Origin: Caldovatus sediminis
Lineage (GTDB): Bacteria; Pseudomonadota; Alphaproteobacteria; Acetobacterales; Acetobacteraceae
Direction: 5' to 3'
Assembly (NCBI RefSeq): GCF_014644455.1
Contig: NZ_BMKS01000001.1
Coordinates: 441,409 to 505,408, forward strand
Length of the DNA stretch: 64,000 nt
Part shown: positions 18,974-26,576 of the stretch, in pieces
Numbering within the stretch: the first letter of the stretch is position 1
Layout: every line of letters begins with the position of its first letter
Notes under the pieces: generated by a model
Told to the model about the DNA's origin: nothing
The model's input: only the letters and a program-made list of their open reading frames with translations
Database searches by the model: none
Position numbers and translations under genes: made by a program

Positions 18974-20146
18974 ATGGCGAGGCCCGTGCGCTGCGTCATC
19001 ATGCGCGGCGGCACCAGCAAGGCGGTGTTCCTGCGCGAGGCCGACCTGCCGCAGGACCGCGCCGAGCGCGACCGCATGATCCTCGCGATCTTCGGCTCCC
19101 CGGACCGGCGCCAGATAGACGGGCTCGGCGGCGCCGATCCGCTGACCAGCAAGCTCGCCATCATCGGCCCGCCGCGCGAGGACGATCCGCGCGCGGCGGG
19201 CACCCACCTCACCTACACCTTCGGCCAGGTGGAGATCGAGCGCCCGGAGATCGACTGGCTCAGCCTCTGCGGCAACATCAGCGCCGCGGTCGGCGCCTAC
19301 GCGGTGTACGAGGGCCTCGTCGCGCCGCGCGCGCCGGTCACGGCCGTGCGCGCCTTCAACACCAATCTCGGCCGCGTGCTGACCATCGAGGTCCCGGTCG
19401 AGGGCGGGCGTCCGCTGGAGCGCGGCGACTACGTCGTGCCGGGCGTGCCGGGCAGCGGCGCGCGCATCCTGATCGACTTCGCCGACACCGCCGGCGCGGC
19501 GACGGGGCGCGGCGTGCTGCCGACCGGCAACCCGGTGGACGTGCTGGAGGTGCCCGGGCTCGGCGCCATCGAGGCCTCGCTCCTGGACATCGGCAACGCC
19601 CACGTGTTCGTCCGCGCGCGCGACCTCGGCCTCGCCGGCACCGAGGGCGCGGCGCGCCTGGATGCGGACCGCGACCTGCGCGAGCGCCTGGAGCGCATCC
19701 GCGGCGCCGCGGCCGAGCGCATGGGCCTGATCGCCGACGCCGCCCGCTCGCGCGAGGAGAGCCCGGCGGCACCGATCCTCGGCATCGTCGGCCCGCCCGC
19801 CGGCTACGCGCGCGAGCTCGGCGGCGGCACGGTGCGGGCGGAGGAGGTGGACCTGGTCGCCCGCCTGATGTTCATGCAGCAGGCGCACAAGACCTATGCC
19901 GGCACCAGCACCGTCTGCACCGGCGTCGCCAGCCGCCTGCCCGGCACCGTGGTGCACGAGGCCGCCCGGCCGGGCGCGCACAACCGGCTCACGCTGCGCA
20001 TCGGCCACCCCGCCGGGGTGATCGAGACCGAGAGCGAGGTCGCGCAGCGCGCCGACGGCGCGATCTTGGTGCGGCGCGCCACGCTCGGCCGCACCGCAAG
20101 GCGCATCCTGGAGGGCACCGTCTTCGTGCCGGAGGCGGCGGGCTGA
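18974..20146 (+). CDS. PrpF-family isomerase (4-oxalomesaconate tautomerase / aconitate isomerase-like)
   Basis: This is a cytosolic isomerase of 390 residues, the normal family length. It starts with VRCVIMRGGTSKAVFLREADLP, the PrpF fingerprint. It continues with IDGLGGADPLTSKLAII, the cysteine-containing LCGNISAAVGAYAVYEGL, VRAFNTNLGRVLTIEVP and the second-half HKTYAGTSTVCTGVASRLPGT. Members move a double bond in tricarboxylates: PrpF isomerises methylaconitate, and GalD isomerises oxalomesaconate in gallate breakdown. Which one applies here is open; no prpC, prpD or acnD gene is nearby, which disfavours methylcitrate metabolism. An RraA-like aldolase lies 1 kb away on the other strand, which would suit an oxalomesaconate-like route. 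Confidence 0.88.
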   Translation: MARPVRCVIMRGGTSKAVFLREADLPQDRAERDRMILAIFGSPDRRQIDGLGGADPLTSKLAIIGPPREDDPRAAGTHLTYTFGQVEIERPEIDWLSLCGNISAAVGAYAVYEGLVAPRAPVTAVRAFNTNLGRVLTIEVPVEGGRPLERGDYVVPGVPGSGARILIDFADTAGAATGRGVLPTGNPVDVLEVPGLGAIEASLLDIGNAHVFVRARDLGLAGTEGAARLDADRDLRERLERIRGAAAERMGLIADAARSREESPAAPILGIVGPPAGYARELGGGTVRAEEVDLVARLMFMQQAHKTYAGTSTVCTGVASRLPGTVVHEAARPGAHNRLTLRIGHPAGVIETESEVAQRADGAILVRRATLGRTARRILEGTVFVPEAAG

Positions 20147-20215
20147 CGATTCCCCTCACCCGCGCCGCCCGGCCGCGCTAGGCTTCCCCGGCGACGCGAC
20201 GAGGAGGAGGCACGC

Positions 20216-21094
20216 ATGGCCGACCTGTCCTTCCGCCCCCTGACCCCGGACGGGCGCTTCGGCGCCGAGGTGATCGGCGCGCCGCCCGACCTCGCGGTGG
20301 ACGAGGCGGCGTTCCGCCGCATCGAGGACGCCTGGTACCGCCACTCCGTCCTGCTCTTCCGCGGCCTCTCCCTGATGCCGGAGCAGCATATCGCCTTCAC
20401 CCGCCGCCTCGGCCCGCTGCACATCATGGTGCCGACGGACTACAACCTCGAGGGCCATCCGGAGGTCTTCGTCGTCGGCAATGCCGAGGAGGGCGGCAAG
20501 GCGGTCGGGCTGCGCCGCGCCGGCATGGGATTCCACAGCGACGGCGAGGACAAGGCGATCCCCAACGCGGGCTCCTTCCTCTACGCGATCCAGGTGCCGC
20601 CGGAGGGCGGCGACACGCTCTTCGCCGACATGTACGCCGCCTGGGATGCGCTGCCGGAGGCGACGAAGCGCCGCCTCGCCGGCCGCCGCGCGCGCTTCAG
20701 CCGGATCGCGCTGCACCACGTCCACTACCCCCACCTGCCGCCGCTGACCGAGCAGCAGAAGCGCGAGCGCCCCGACGTGTGGCACCCGATCGCCCGCAAG
20801 CATCCGCGCACCGGCCGCACGGCGCTCTACATCGGCCGCTGGGCGGTGGAGATCGAGGGCATCCCGGCGGAGGAAGGCAAGGCGCTGATCGCCGAGCTCG
20901 TCGCCTTCGCGCAGCGGCCGGAATTCCTCTACCGCCACGTCTGGCGGCAGGGCGACGCCGTGCTGTGGGACAACCGCTGCACCCAGCACTGCGCCACGCC
21001 CTTCGACGAGGCGCGCTATACGCGGCGCATGCACCGCACCACGCTGGAGGGCGAGGCGCCGCTGCTCGCGGAGGTGCCGCAGGCGGCGGCCTGA
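20216..21094 (+). CDS. TauD/TfdA-family Fe(II)/2-oxoglutarate dioxygenase
   Basis: This 292-residue enzyme has a complete facial triad: His107 and Asp109 in GFHSDGED, and the distal His258 in NRCTQHCATPFDE. The 2-oxoglutarate-binding Arg274 is in RRMHRTTLEG. The N-terminal part AWYRHSVLLFRGLSLMPEQHIAFTRRLG is typical of TauD/TfdA and clavaminate-synthase-like enzymes. Such enzymes hydroxylate a carboxylate, sulfonate or phenoxyacetate-type substrate, often releasing part of it. The substrate here is unknown. It is the last gene of the six-gene set, 69 bp behind the PrpF-like gene, and converges with the RraA-like gene with only 10 bp between stops. A CGAGGAGGAGG sequence precedes the start. 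Confidence 0.9.
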   Translation: MADLSFRPLTPDGRFGAEVIGAPPDLAVDEAAFRRIEDAWYRHSVLLFRGLSLMPEQHIAFTRRLGPLHIMVPTDYNLEGHPEVFVVGNAEEGGKAVGLRRAGMGFHSDGEDKAIPNAGSFLYAIQVPPEGGDTLFADMYAAWDALPEATKRRLAGRRARFSRIALHHVHYPHLPPLTEQQKRERPDVWHPIARKHPRTGRTALYIGRWAVEIEGIPAEEGKALIAELVAFAQRPEFLYRHVWRQGDAVLWDNRCTQHCATPFDEARYTRRMHRTTLEGEAPLLAEVPQAAA

Positions 21095-21104
21095 CCGCAG
21101 CGGT

Positions 21105-21773
21105 TCAGCCGCGCTTCATCGCCGCGGCCACCTGCGCGCCGGCGCCGCTGATCTCATGCAGCCTCTCGCCGGCGCGCAGCCGGCGGATCGTCTCGGGTTC
21201 CGCCGCCTGGCGCCGCAGCGCCTCCTCCACGACCCATTCGATCTGTTCCGGACGGACGACGACGATGCCGCTCTCGTCGGCGAGGATCGCGTCGCCCGGG
21301 CGCACCATCACGCCGCCGCAGCTCACCGGCACGCAGAAGGCGCCGGAGAGGCCGAGGCGCTTCACCGTCACCGGCGAGGGACCGCGGCACCAGACCGGCA
21401 CGCCGGTGCGGCGGATCTCCTCGAAGTCCGTCGCCGGCCCGTCGATCGCCGCGCCGGCGACGCCCGCGACCTCGGCGGCGATCTCCACCACGCCGCCCCA
21501 GCAGGCGTGGCGGTGGTCGCCCGCGCGGTCCACCACCATGAAGTCACCGGGCCGCGCATGGCCGATCGCGTAGTGCATCATCGTCCCGTCCAGCGGCGGC
21601 ACCAGCACGGTGACGGCGGTGCCGGCGACGCGCCGGTCGGGGATCACTGCGCGCAGCGCCGGGTCCATGAACTGACTGTGCAGGAAGTGGCCGATCGTCG
21701 CGGTCTCGCATTGCGCGAGGCGGGCCAGGCGCTCCGGCGCGATCGGGGGTGGCAGCTCTCCGACGGTGAACAT
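21105..21773 (-). CDS. RraA-family protein (4-hydroxy-4-methyl-2-oxoglutarate aldolase-like)
   Basis: This 222-residue protein has the RraA fold signatures: ETATIGHFLHSQFMDPALR, AGTAVTVLVPPLDGTMMHYA, MVVDRAGDHRHACWGGVVE, AAIDGPATDFEEIRRTGVPV and VRPGDAILADESGIVVV. In this family the Gly-x-x-Asp loops bind a divalent metal and the 2-oxo acid. Catabolic members cleave 4-hydroxy-4-methyl-2-oxoglutarate or 4-carboxy-4-hydroxy-2-oxoadipate to pyruvate and another oxo acid. An unrelated RNase E inhibitor role exists in enterobacteria and is unlikely here. It is the last gene of the transporter operon, with AGGAGGGA before its start and 23 bp between it and the permease gene. Confidence 0.86.
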   Translation of the reverse strand: MFTVGELPPPIAPERLARLAQCETATIGHFLHSQFMDPALRAVIPDRRVAGTAVTVLVPPLDGTMMHYAIGHARPGDFMVVDRAGDHRHACWGGVVEIAAEVAGVAGAAIDGPATDFEEIRRTGVPVWCRGPSPVTVKRLGLSGAFCVPVSCGGVMVRPGDAILADESGIVVVRPEQIEWVVEEALRRQAAEPETIRRLRAGERLHEISGAGAQVAAAMKRG

Positions 21774-21796
21774 GGCGGACGGTCCCTCCTTGCGGT

Positions 21797-22621
21797 TCAG
21801 CGGCGCCGGCCGGGGTCGGCGTAGAGGAAGTCCCCGATCGGCACGAATCGCTCGAGCAGCGCGATCAGGACGAGCGGGATGACGAGGCTCAGCATGGACA
21901 CCGCGGCGAGGGTCGGCGCGAAGCCGAACTCCAGGAAGGCGAGGATCGCCACCGTCACCGGCCGCTCGCCGGGGCTCGCCAGGAACAGCGAGAGGTTGAC
22001 GTCGGTGAAGGAGTGCACGAAGGCGAAGGCCGTCCCGGCGAAGACGCCGCCGCTGATCACGGGGAAGGTGACGCGGCGCAGCACCACGTGCGGCGGTGCG
22101 CCGAGACTCGCCGCCGCTGCCTCGAGCTGGGGCGGCATGGCGCGCAGCGACACCGCGACGGTGCGCACGCAGAAGGGCAGGCTGATCACCACATGGCCGA
22201 TCAGCAGGCCCCAGAACCCGACCAGCGCGCCGAGGCCGAGCACGTGCAGGAACTGCAGCAGCGCGATGCCGGTGACGAGCGTCGGCAGCACCAGCGGCCC
22301 GACGACCAGCGCCTCCACCAGCGCCTTGCCGCGGAACCGCCGGCGCACCAGCGCGAAGGCGAGCGGCGCCCCGATCGCGGCGCTGACCAGGGCGGTCAGC
22401 GCCGCGAGCCGCAGGCTGAACCCCATCGGCTCCCACCACCGCGCCGAGAAGGCCTCGCCCCACCAGCGCAGCGAGAAGCCCTCCGGCGGGAAGACAGAGC
22501 GCGCGCTGCCGTTGAACGACACCGCGGCGGTGATGAGGATGGGTCCCAGAGCGAAGGCGAACACCGCCGCGACGACGGCGCGCAGCGCGATCCAGGGCCC
22601 GTCCGCGCCGCCGCTCCTCAT
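21797..22621 (-). CDS. ABC transporter permease, PotC-like
   Basis: This inner-membrane subunit of 274 residues has about six hydrophobic helices. They begin with IALRAVVAAVFAFALGPIL and end with LAAVSMLSLVIPLVLIALLE. The cytoplasmic EAA loop that docks the ATPase reads EAAAASLGAPPHVVLRRV. It matches the second permease (PotC/PotI type) of spermidine/putrescine-like importers. Its start overlaps the stop of the PotB-like gene in an ATGA arrangement, so translation is coupled. The RraA-like gene follows after 23 bp. No ATPase gene occurs in this operon. Confidence 0.92.
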   Translation of the reverse strand: MRSGGADGPWIALRAVVAAVFAFALGPILITAAVSFNGSARSVFPPEGFSLRWWGEAFSARWWEPMGFSLRLAALTALVSAAIGAPLAFALVRRRFRGKALVEALVVGPLVLPTLVTGIALLQFLHVLGLGALVGFWGLLIGHVVISLPFCVRTVAVSLRAMPPQLEAAAASLGAPPHVVLRRVTFPVISGGVFAGTAFAFVHSFTDVNLSLFLASPGERPVTVAILAFLEFGFAPTLAAVSMLSLVIPLVLIALLERFVPIGDFLYADPGRRR

Positions 22622-23466
22622 GCCGGCGCCGCCGTGCCGCGCCGCGCGCCGCCGCCCAGGAGGCCCGCGACCGCCAGCAGCGCGAGCGCGCTCGCCAGCA
22701 GGATGACGCCCATCGCCGAGCCGAGACCCCAGTCAAGCAGCACCAGCATGAAGTTGCGGATCATGGTCGCCATCGTCTCGGTCGCCGGGCCGCCGAGGAT
22801 GGCTGGCGTCGCATAGGCCCCGATCGCGATCGCGAAGGCGAGGATGAAGCCCGCCGCCACGCCGGGCAGCGTCAGCGGCAGCGTCACCCGCCAGAAGGTG
22901 CGCGCGGGCGAGGCGCCGAGGCTCAGCGCCGCGCGCTCCAGCGCCGGGTCCATGGCGTTGAGCGCGCTCATGATGGACAGCACCCCGTAGGGCAGCAGCG
23001 CGTGCGCGAGGCCGACGATGATCGCCGGCGTCGAGGGCAGGAAGCGCAGCGGCCGCTCGACCAGTCCCGCCCAGAGCAGCAGCGAGTTCAGCGCCCCGTC
23101 CTGGTTCAGAATCACGTACCAGCCATAGGTGCGCACGATCACGCTCGCCAGCAGCGGCGCGAGCGAGAGCGCGATCAGCGCGCCCTTCCAGCGCGAGCGC
23201 GTGCGCACCAGGAAGTAAGCCAGCGGGTAGGCGAGCAGCACCACCAGCAGCCCGACGAAGAAGCCCACGACGAAGGTGCGCAGGATCACCCCGCGGTAGA
23301 GCGGGCTCGACAAAATCAGGCGGAAATTGTCGATCGTCGGCTGGTCCTGGGGGATCATGCCCTCGGCGATCAGCACGCTCGCCGAGAACAGGTAGGCCGT
23401 CGGCGCGGCGAAGCAGAGCAGCAGGAAGGCGCAGGGCAGGGCGACCAGCGGCAAGCCGCGGGGCAT
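22618..23466 (-). CDS. ABC transporter permease, PotB-like
   Basis: This is the first permease subunit (282 residues). It has an N-terminal helix GLPLVALPCAFLLLCFAAPTA, a periplasmic segment, then five more helices including VVGFFVGLLVVLLAYPLAYFL. The EAA loop is ERAALSLGASPARTFWRV. The layout fits the PotB/PotH type. The ATG at 23466 lacks a clear ribosome-binding site, though the gene starts only 20 bp after the receptor gene's stop. Together with the PotC-like subunit it should form the membrane channel for the receptor encoded upstream. Confidence 0.91.
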   Translation of the reverse strand: MPRGLPLVALPCAFLLLCFAAPTAYLFSASVLIAEGMIPQDQPTIDNFRLILSSPLYRGVILRTFVVGFFVGLLVVLLAYPLAYFLVRTRSRWKGALIALSLAPLLASVIVRTYGWYVILNQDGALNSLLLWAGLVERPLRFLPSTPAIIVGLAHALLPYGVLSIMSALNAMDPALERAALSLGASPARTFWRVTLPLTLPGVAAGFILAFAIAIGAYATPAILGGPATETMATMIRNFMLVLLDWGLGSAMGVILLASALALLAVAGLLGGGARRGTAAPA

Positions 23467-23486
23467 GGGCGGGTGGCGGCGCCGCC

Positions 23487-24602
23487 TCAGGTTCCCATGA
23501 TCTCCTGCCACTTCAGCGTCCATTCGCGGCGCCGGCGGCCGATCACCTCGCTGTCGGGGAATTCGATCTGGCGCATCCGCTCCTCCGTCGTGATCTGGGC
23601 GGAGGCGAATTCCGCCGGCCAGTCGGTGATGTCGGGCCGCCCGGGGCTCGACTTGTAGGCCAGGCTGAAGGCGCGCTGCACCTCCGGGTCGAGGCGGAAG
23701 TTCAGGAACTCGAAGGCGAGGCGCTTGTTGCGCGCGCCCACCGGCACCGCGGCGCAGTTGCCGAGGCCGATCGTGCCCTCGCGCGGGATGGTGAGGTCGA
23801 TCGGATGGCCGGTGTCGCGGTAGTACATGCTCCGCGCGCTCCAGTAGGGCGCGATCCACACCTGGCCGTTCTCGAAATAGGGCGCCGCCTGGGCGGAGGT
23901 GGTCACCACCACGCCGACCCAGGGCTTCTGCGCGCGCAGCATCGCCCAGGCCGGCTCCATGTTGTCCACGCCGCCGCCGCCGAGCTTCGCCGCCATGATC
24001 AGGGCATAGACGGCGAGCAGGTTGCCCGGGTTGAAGTTGATCACATGCCCGCGGATCATCTCGCCGTAGCGCGCGCCGGGCGACCAGTAGTCGGCCCAGG
24101 ATTCGGGTCTCGCGATGCGGTCCCGGTTCCAGATCAGCGCGGTGTACTGGTAGCTGTGGACGATGCCGCGGTCGGGGATGATCTCGCGGCTCTTCGCCCA
24201 GACGTGGCGCAGGTTCGGCACCTCGCGCTCGGTGATGCGCTCGAGCAGGTTCTCGCGCGCGCCGAGGATGATCTCGGGCGGCGTCAGCTCCGCCGCCACG
24301 TCGAAGCCCGGCGCGCCGCGCGAGGCGCGGATGCGGGCGTAGTCCTCCGAGGCGGTGCCGGCGTCGTCGTAGATCACGCGCACGCCGAACTTCCGCTCGA
24401 AGGGGCGCACCACGGTCGGGATGAACACGTCCTGGAACTCGCCGCCATAGGCGTTGACGGTGAGCGTCTCCGGCGTCTGGGCGACGATCGCCGGGGCGGC
24501 GAGCGGGGCGGCCGCGCCGCCCGCCGCCAGGCCGAGGACGCCCCGCCGGCCGATCGTTCCGCTGCCTTCGCCGGCCGTGCCGGGTCGAATGCGGTCGCCC
24601 AT
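23487..24602 (-). CDS. ABC transporter substrate-binding protein, PotD-like
   Basis: This is a periplasmic receptor of 371 residues that begins the transporter operon. A twin-arginine-like signal (IGRRGVLGLAAGGAAAPLAAPAIVA) is followed by ETLTVNAYGGEFQDVFIPTVV, typical of extracellular solute-binding family 1/8 (spermidine, putrescine, iron or 2-aminoethylphosphonate-type ligands). Other parts include GVRVIYDDAGTASEDYARI and the hinge VHSYQYTALIWNRDRI. The ligand is unknown; an anionic or amine compound is possible. The start at 24602 has GGAGGACAG upstream. The gene diverges from the LLM oxidoreductase gene across 185 bp, where a shared promoter region may sit. Confidence 0.87.
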   Translation of the reverse strand: MGDRIRPGTAGEGSGTIGRRGVLGLAAGGAAAPLAAPAIVAQTPETLTVNAYGGEFQDVFIPTVVRPFERKFGVRVIYDDAGTASEDYARIRASRGAPGFDVAAELTPPEIILGARENLLERITEREVPNLRHVWAKSREIIPDRGIVHSYQYTALIWNRDRIARPESWADYWSPGARYGEMIRGHVINFNPGNLLAVYALIMAAKLGGGGVDNMEPAWAMLRAQKPWVGVVVTTSAQAAPYFENGQVWIAPYWSARSMYYRDTGHPIDLTIPREGTIGLGNCAAVPVGARNKRLAFEFLNFRLDPEVQRAFSLAYKSSPGRPDITDWPAEFASAQITTEERMRQIEFPDSEVIGRRRREWTLKWQEIMGT

Positions 24603-24787
24603 GGCCCTGTCCTCCGCTCTCGCTGCGCTCGTCCGCGCGGCGCGCCTCCCGCGCGGATGGTAGGAACGCGCGGCCGCCAGCGTCAAACGAAAGCCGATGC
24701 CGCCCCGCCTTTCGCGCGCCGGTGTCCCCGTGGCAGCATGGCGGCCCGCCGCGGGCACGGCGGATCGAGGCCTGGGGAGCGCGAGAC

Positions 24788-25780
24788 GTGCGGTTCGGCC
24801 TGTTCGGCGGCGCCCGGACCGGGCGTGGCGCCGGCCCCTCCGATAGCCACGGCTATCAGGACTTCATCGAATACGTCGTGGAGGCGGAGCGACTCGGCTT
24901 CCACGGCGTCTTCCTGGTGGAGCACCACTTCACCGGCCAGGGCCAGGTCTCGGCCTCGATGACGCTGCTCGCCTACCTCGCGGCGCGCACCTCGCGCATC
25001 CGGCTCGGCACGGCGGTGGTGGTGCTGCCCTGGCACAACCCGGTGCTGGTGGCGGAGCAGGCGGCGACGCTCGACCTGCTCTCGGGCGGGCGGCTCGACC
25101 TCGGCGTCGGCAAGGGCTACCGCCGGGCCGAGTTCGCCGGCTTCTGCACGCCGATCGAGGAGGCGCAGGAGCGCTTCGACGAGGCGATCGAGGTCATCCG
25201 CAAGGCCTGGACCAGCGAGGGCCGCTTCAGCCACCGCGGCCGGCGCTGGCAGTTCCGGGACATCGTGGTGGAGCCGGAGCCGCTGCAACGCCCCCACCCG
25301 CCGCTCTGGCTCGCCGCCGGCAGCGAGGGCTCGATCCGCCGCGCCGCGCGCGAGGGCTACAACCTGCTGCTCGACCAGATCGCCTCCACCGACCAGATCG
25401 TCGAGCGCGTCGCCCTGTTCCGCGAGGAATGCGCCCGCGCCGGGCGCGCCTACGACCCGGCGATGGTCGGCGTCGCGCGCGGGCTGCAGCTCATCCACTC
25501 CGAGGCGGAACGCGCCGCGGCCTACGAGACCCGCGCCCGCGTCGTCGAGCGGATCGGCGACATCGCGCAGGGCACGCGCCGCGACGTGCCGATCGAGCAG
25601 GACGACGCGCCGCTGCTCGGCCTGCCCTCCGAGGTCGTCGCGCGGCTGAGGCGGCTGGAGGCCGGCGGCGTCGGCTACGTGCTCCTCGTGGACCCCAACG
25701 CCAGCGTCGCCGGCCTGCGCGCCTTCGCCGCCGAGGTGATGCCCGCCTTCGCCGCCGGCGGCGCGGCGGCCGTGCGGTAG
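24788..25780 (+). CDS. LLM-class flavin-dependent oxidoreductase (luciferase-like)
   Basis: This cytosolic flavoenzyme of 330 residues has the bacterial-luciferase TIM-barrel fold. It starts VRFGLFGGARTGRG and holds VVEAERLGFHGVFLVEHHF, SRIRLGTAVVVLPWHNPVLVAEQ, LDLLSGGRLDLGVGKGYRRAEF and PPLWLAAGSEGSIRRAAREG. Such enzymes use reduced FMN or F420 for monooxygenation; the pattern here is closest to FMN-type alkanal or nitrilotriacetate-like monooxygenases, with unknown substrate. The GTG at 24788 was chosen because GGGGAG lies before it and the conserved strand begins at once. Its TAG stop is the start of a 15-bp remnant of the 105-bp repeat. Confidence 0.88.
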   Translation: MRFGLFGGARTGRGAGPSDSHGYQDFIEYVVEAERLGFHGVFLVEHHFTGQGQVSASMTLLAYLAARTSRIRLGTAVVVLPWHNPVLVAEQAATLDLLSGGRLDLGVGKGYRRAEFAGFCTPIEEAQERFDEAIEVIRKAWTSEGRFSHRGRRWQFRDIVVEPEPLQRPHPPLWLAAGSEGSIRRAAREGYNLLLDQIASTDQIVERVALFREECARAGRAYDPAMVGVARGLQLIHSEAERAAAYETRARVVERIGDIAQGTRRDVPIEQDDAPLLGLPSEVVARLRRLEAGGVGYVLLVDPNASVAGLRAFAAEVMPAFAAGGAAAVR

Positions 25781-25792
25781 AGCCGATCGCGG
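25778..25792. repeat. 15-bp remnant of the 105-bp repeat end
   Basis: These 15 bases (TAGAGCCGATCGCGG) match exactly the complement of the right end of the repeats at 8497-8601 and 14088-14192; similarity then stops. Like copy 2, it supplies the stop codon of the plus-strand gene and lies between convergent genes. It could be the relic of a deleted copy or a chance match extended by selection for a stop codon. Confidence 0.5.
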
Positions 25793-25814
25793 CCGCGCCG
25801 CGCGCCCCTGCGCG

Positions 25815-26426
25815 TCAGGCGCGGATCCAGGTCTCCGAGAAGGCGAGCATCGCCGTGGTGATGCGCTGCCCGGCGATCTCGCGCGACGCCGGACGGCCCG
25901 GCCGCGCGCGGCCGTTCACCGTCACCGTCGCGCTCTCGCAGCCGACGAAGAGGCTCGGCATGTAATGCCGCCCGGTCGCCGACTTGTCCGGCGGCAGGGC
26001 GAAGCAGAAGGGCCTGCCGAGCCCGCTCCAGGCCAGTTCCACGGTCAGGTCGCCGGCGCGCACCGTCTCGCTGTAGCGGCTGCCCGGATCGCCCGAGGCG
26101 ACGACGCTGTCGAGGCGGCGGTAGGCGAGGCCGGAGAGGCCAGGCAGCCCGCGAAAGGCGCCGAAGTGCGAGACGAACTCGGCGACCAGCCAGCGCGCCA
26201 GCGGCTCGTTGTCGTGCAGGCAGAGGTTCGCCCGCCCCGCCGGCGGGCTCGCCTCCTGCGGCGACTGCAGCAGCACCAGCGCGTGGCCGCGGCCATGCGG
26301 CGAGAGGACGACGCGGAAGAAGCTCGCCAGCGTGGTGAAGGGTCCGTCCGGGTCCTCCTTCAGCGAGATGCCGGGATTCTCGCCCGACCACTCGACGGTG
26401 CCGGGGAACAGGATGGGCTCGGCCAT
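25815..26426 (-). CDS. Protein of unknown function
   Basis: This 203-residue protein without signal peptide or membrane helix is probably cytosolic. It begins MAEPILFPGTVEWSGENPGISL. Other stretches are TTLASFFRVVLSPHGRGHALVLL, LCLHDNEPLARWLVAEFVSHFG, LTVELAWSGLGRPFCFALPP and a C-terminal TTAMLAFSETWIRA. The mix of beta strands and the GLGRPFCFALPPD segment suggest a small ligand-binding or hydrolase-like domain, but I recognise no family. The ATG at 26426 follows a GGAGGA sequence. It converges with the LLM gene (34 bp apart) and diverges from the gamma-glutamyltransferase gene. It looks like a single-gene unit. Confidence 0.62.
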   Translation of the reverse strand: MAEPILFPGTVEWSGENPGISLKEDPDGPFTTLASFFRVVLSPHGRGHALVLLQSPQEASPPAGRANLCLHDNEPLARWLVAEFVSHFGAFRGLPGLSGLAYRRLDSVVASGDPGSRYSETVRAGDLTVELAWSGLGRPFCFALPPDKSATGRHYMPSLFVGCESATVTVNGRARPGRPASREIAGQRITTAMLAFSETWIRA

Positions 26427-26576
26427 GGCGTCCTCCTCGCTCGGCGCATCCACCGGGATGCGGAGGGCAGCCTAGCCCGGCGCGCCGGCCGCGCGCGAGG
26501 CCGCGTCGCCGCCGGGCCCTTCACGCCGCCGCGGCGCCGTGCTGCGCTGGCGCCTCTTCGCATCGGGGGGCCGCCG

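Noticed and set aside
20156-21034. Minus-strand open frame opposite the TauD/TfdA gene
   Set aside because: Length is similar to the real gene, but the protein is His/Arg/Ala-rich and lacks any fold signature, while the plus strand has the full iron-binding triad.
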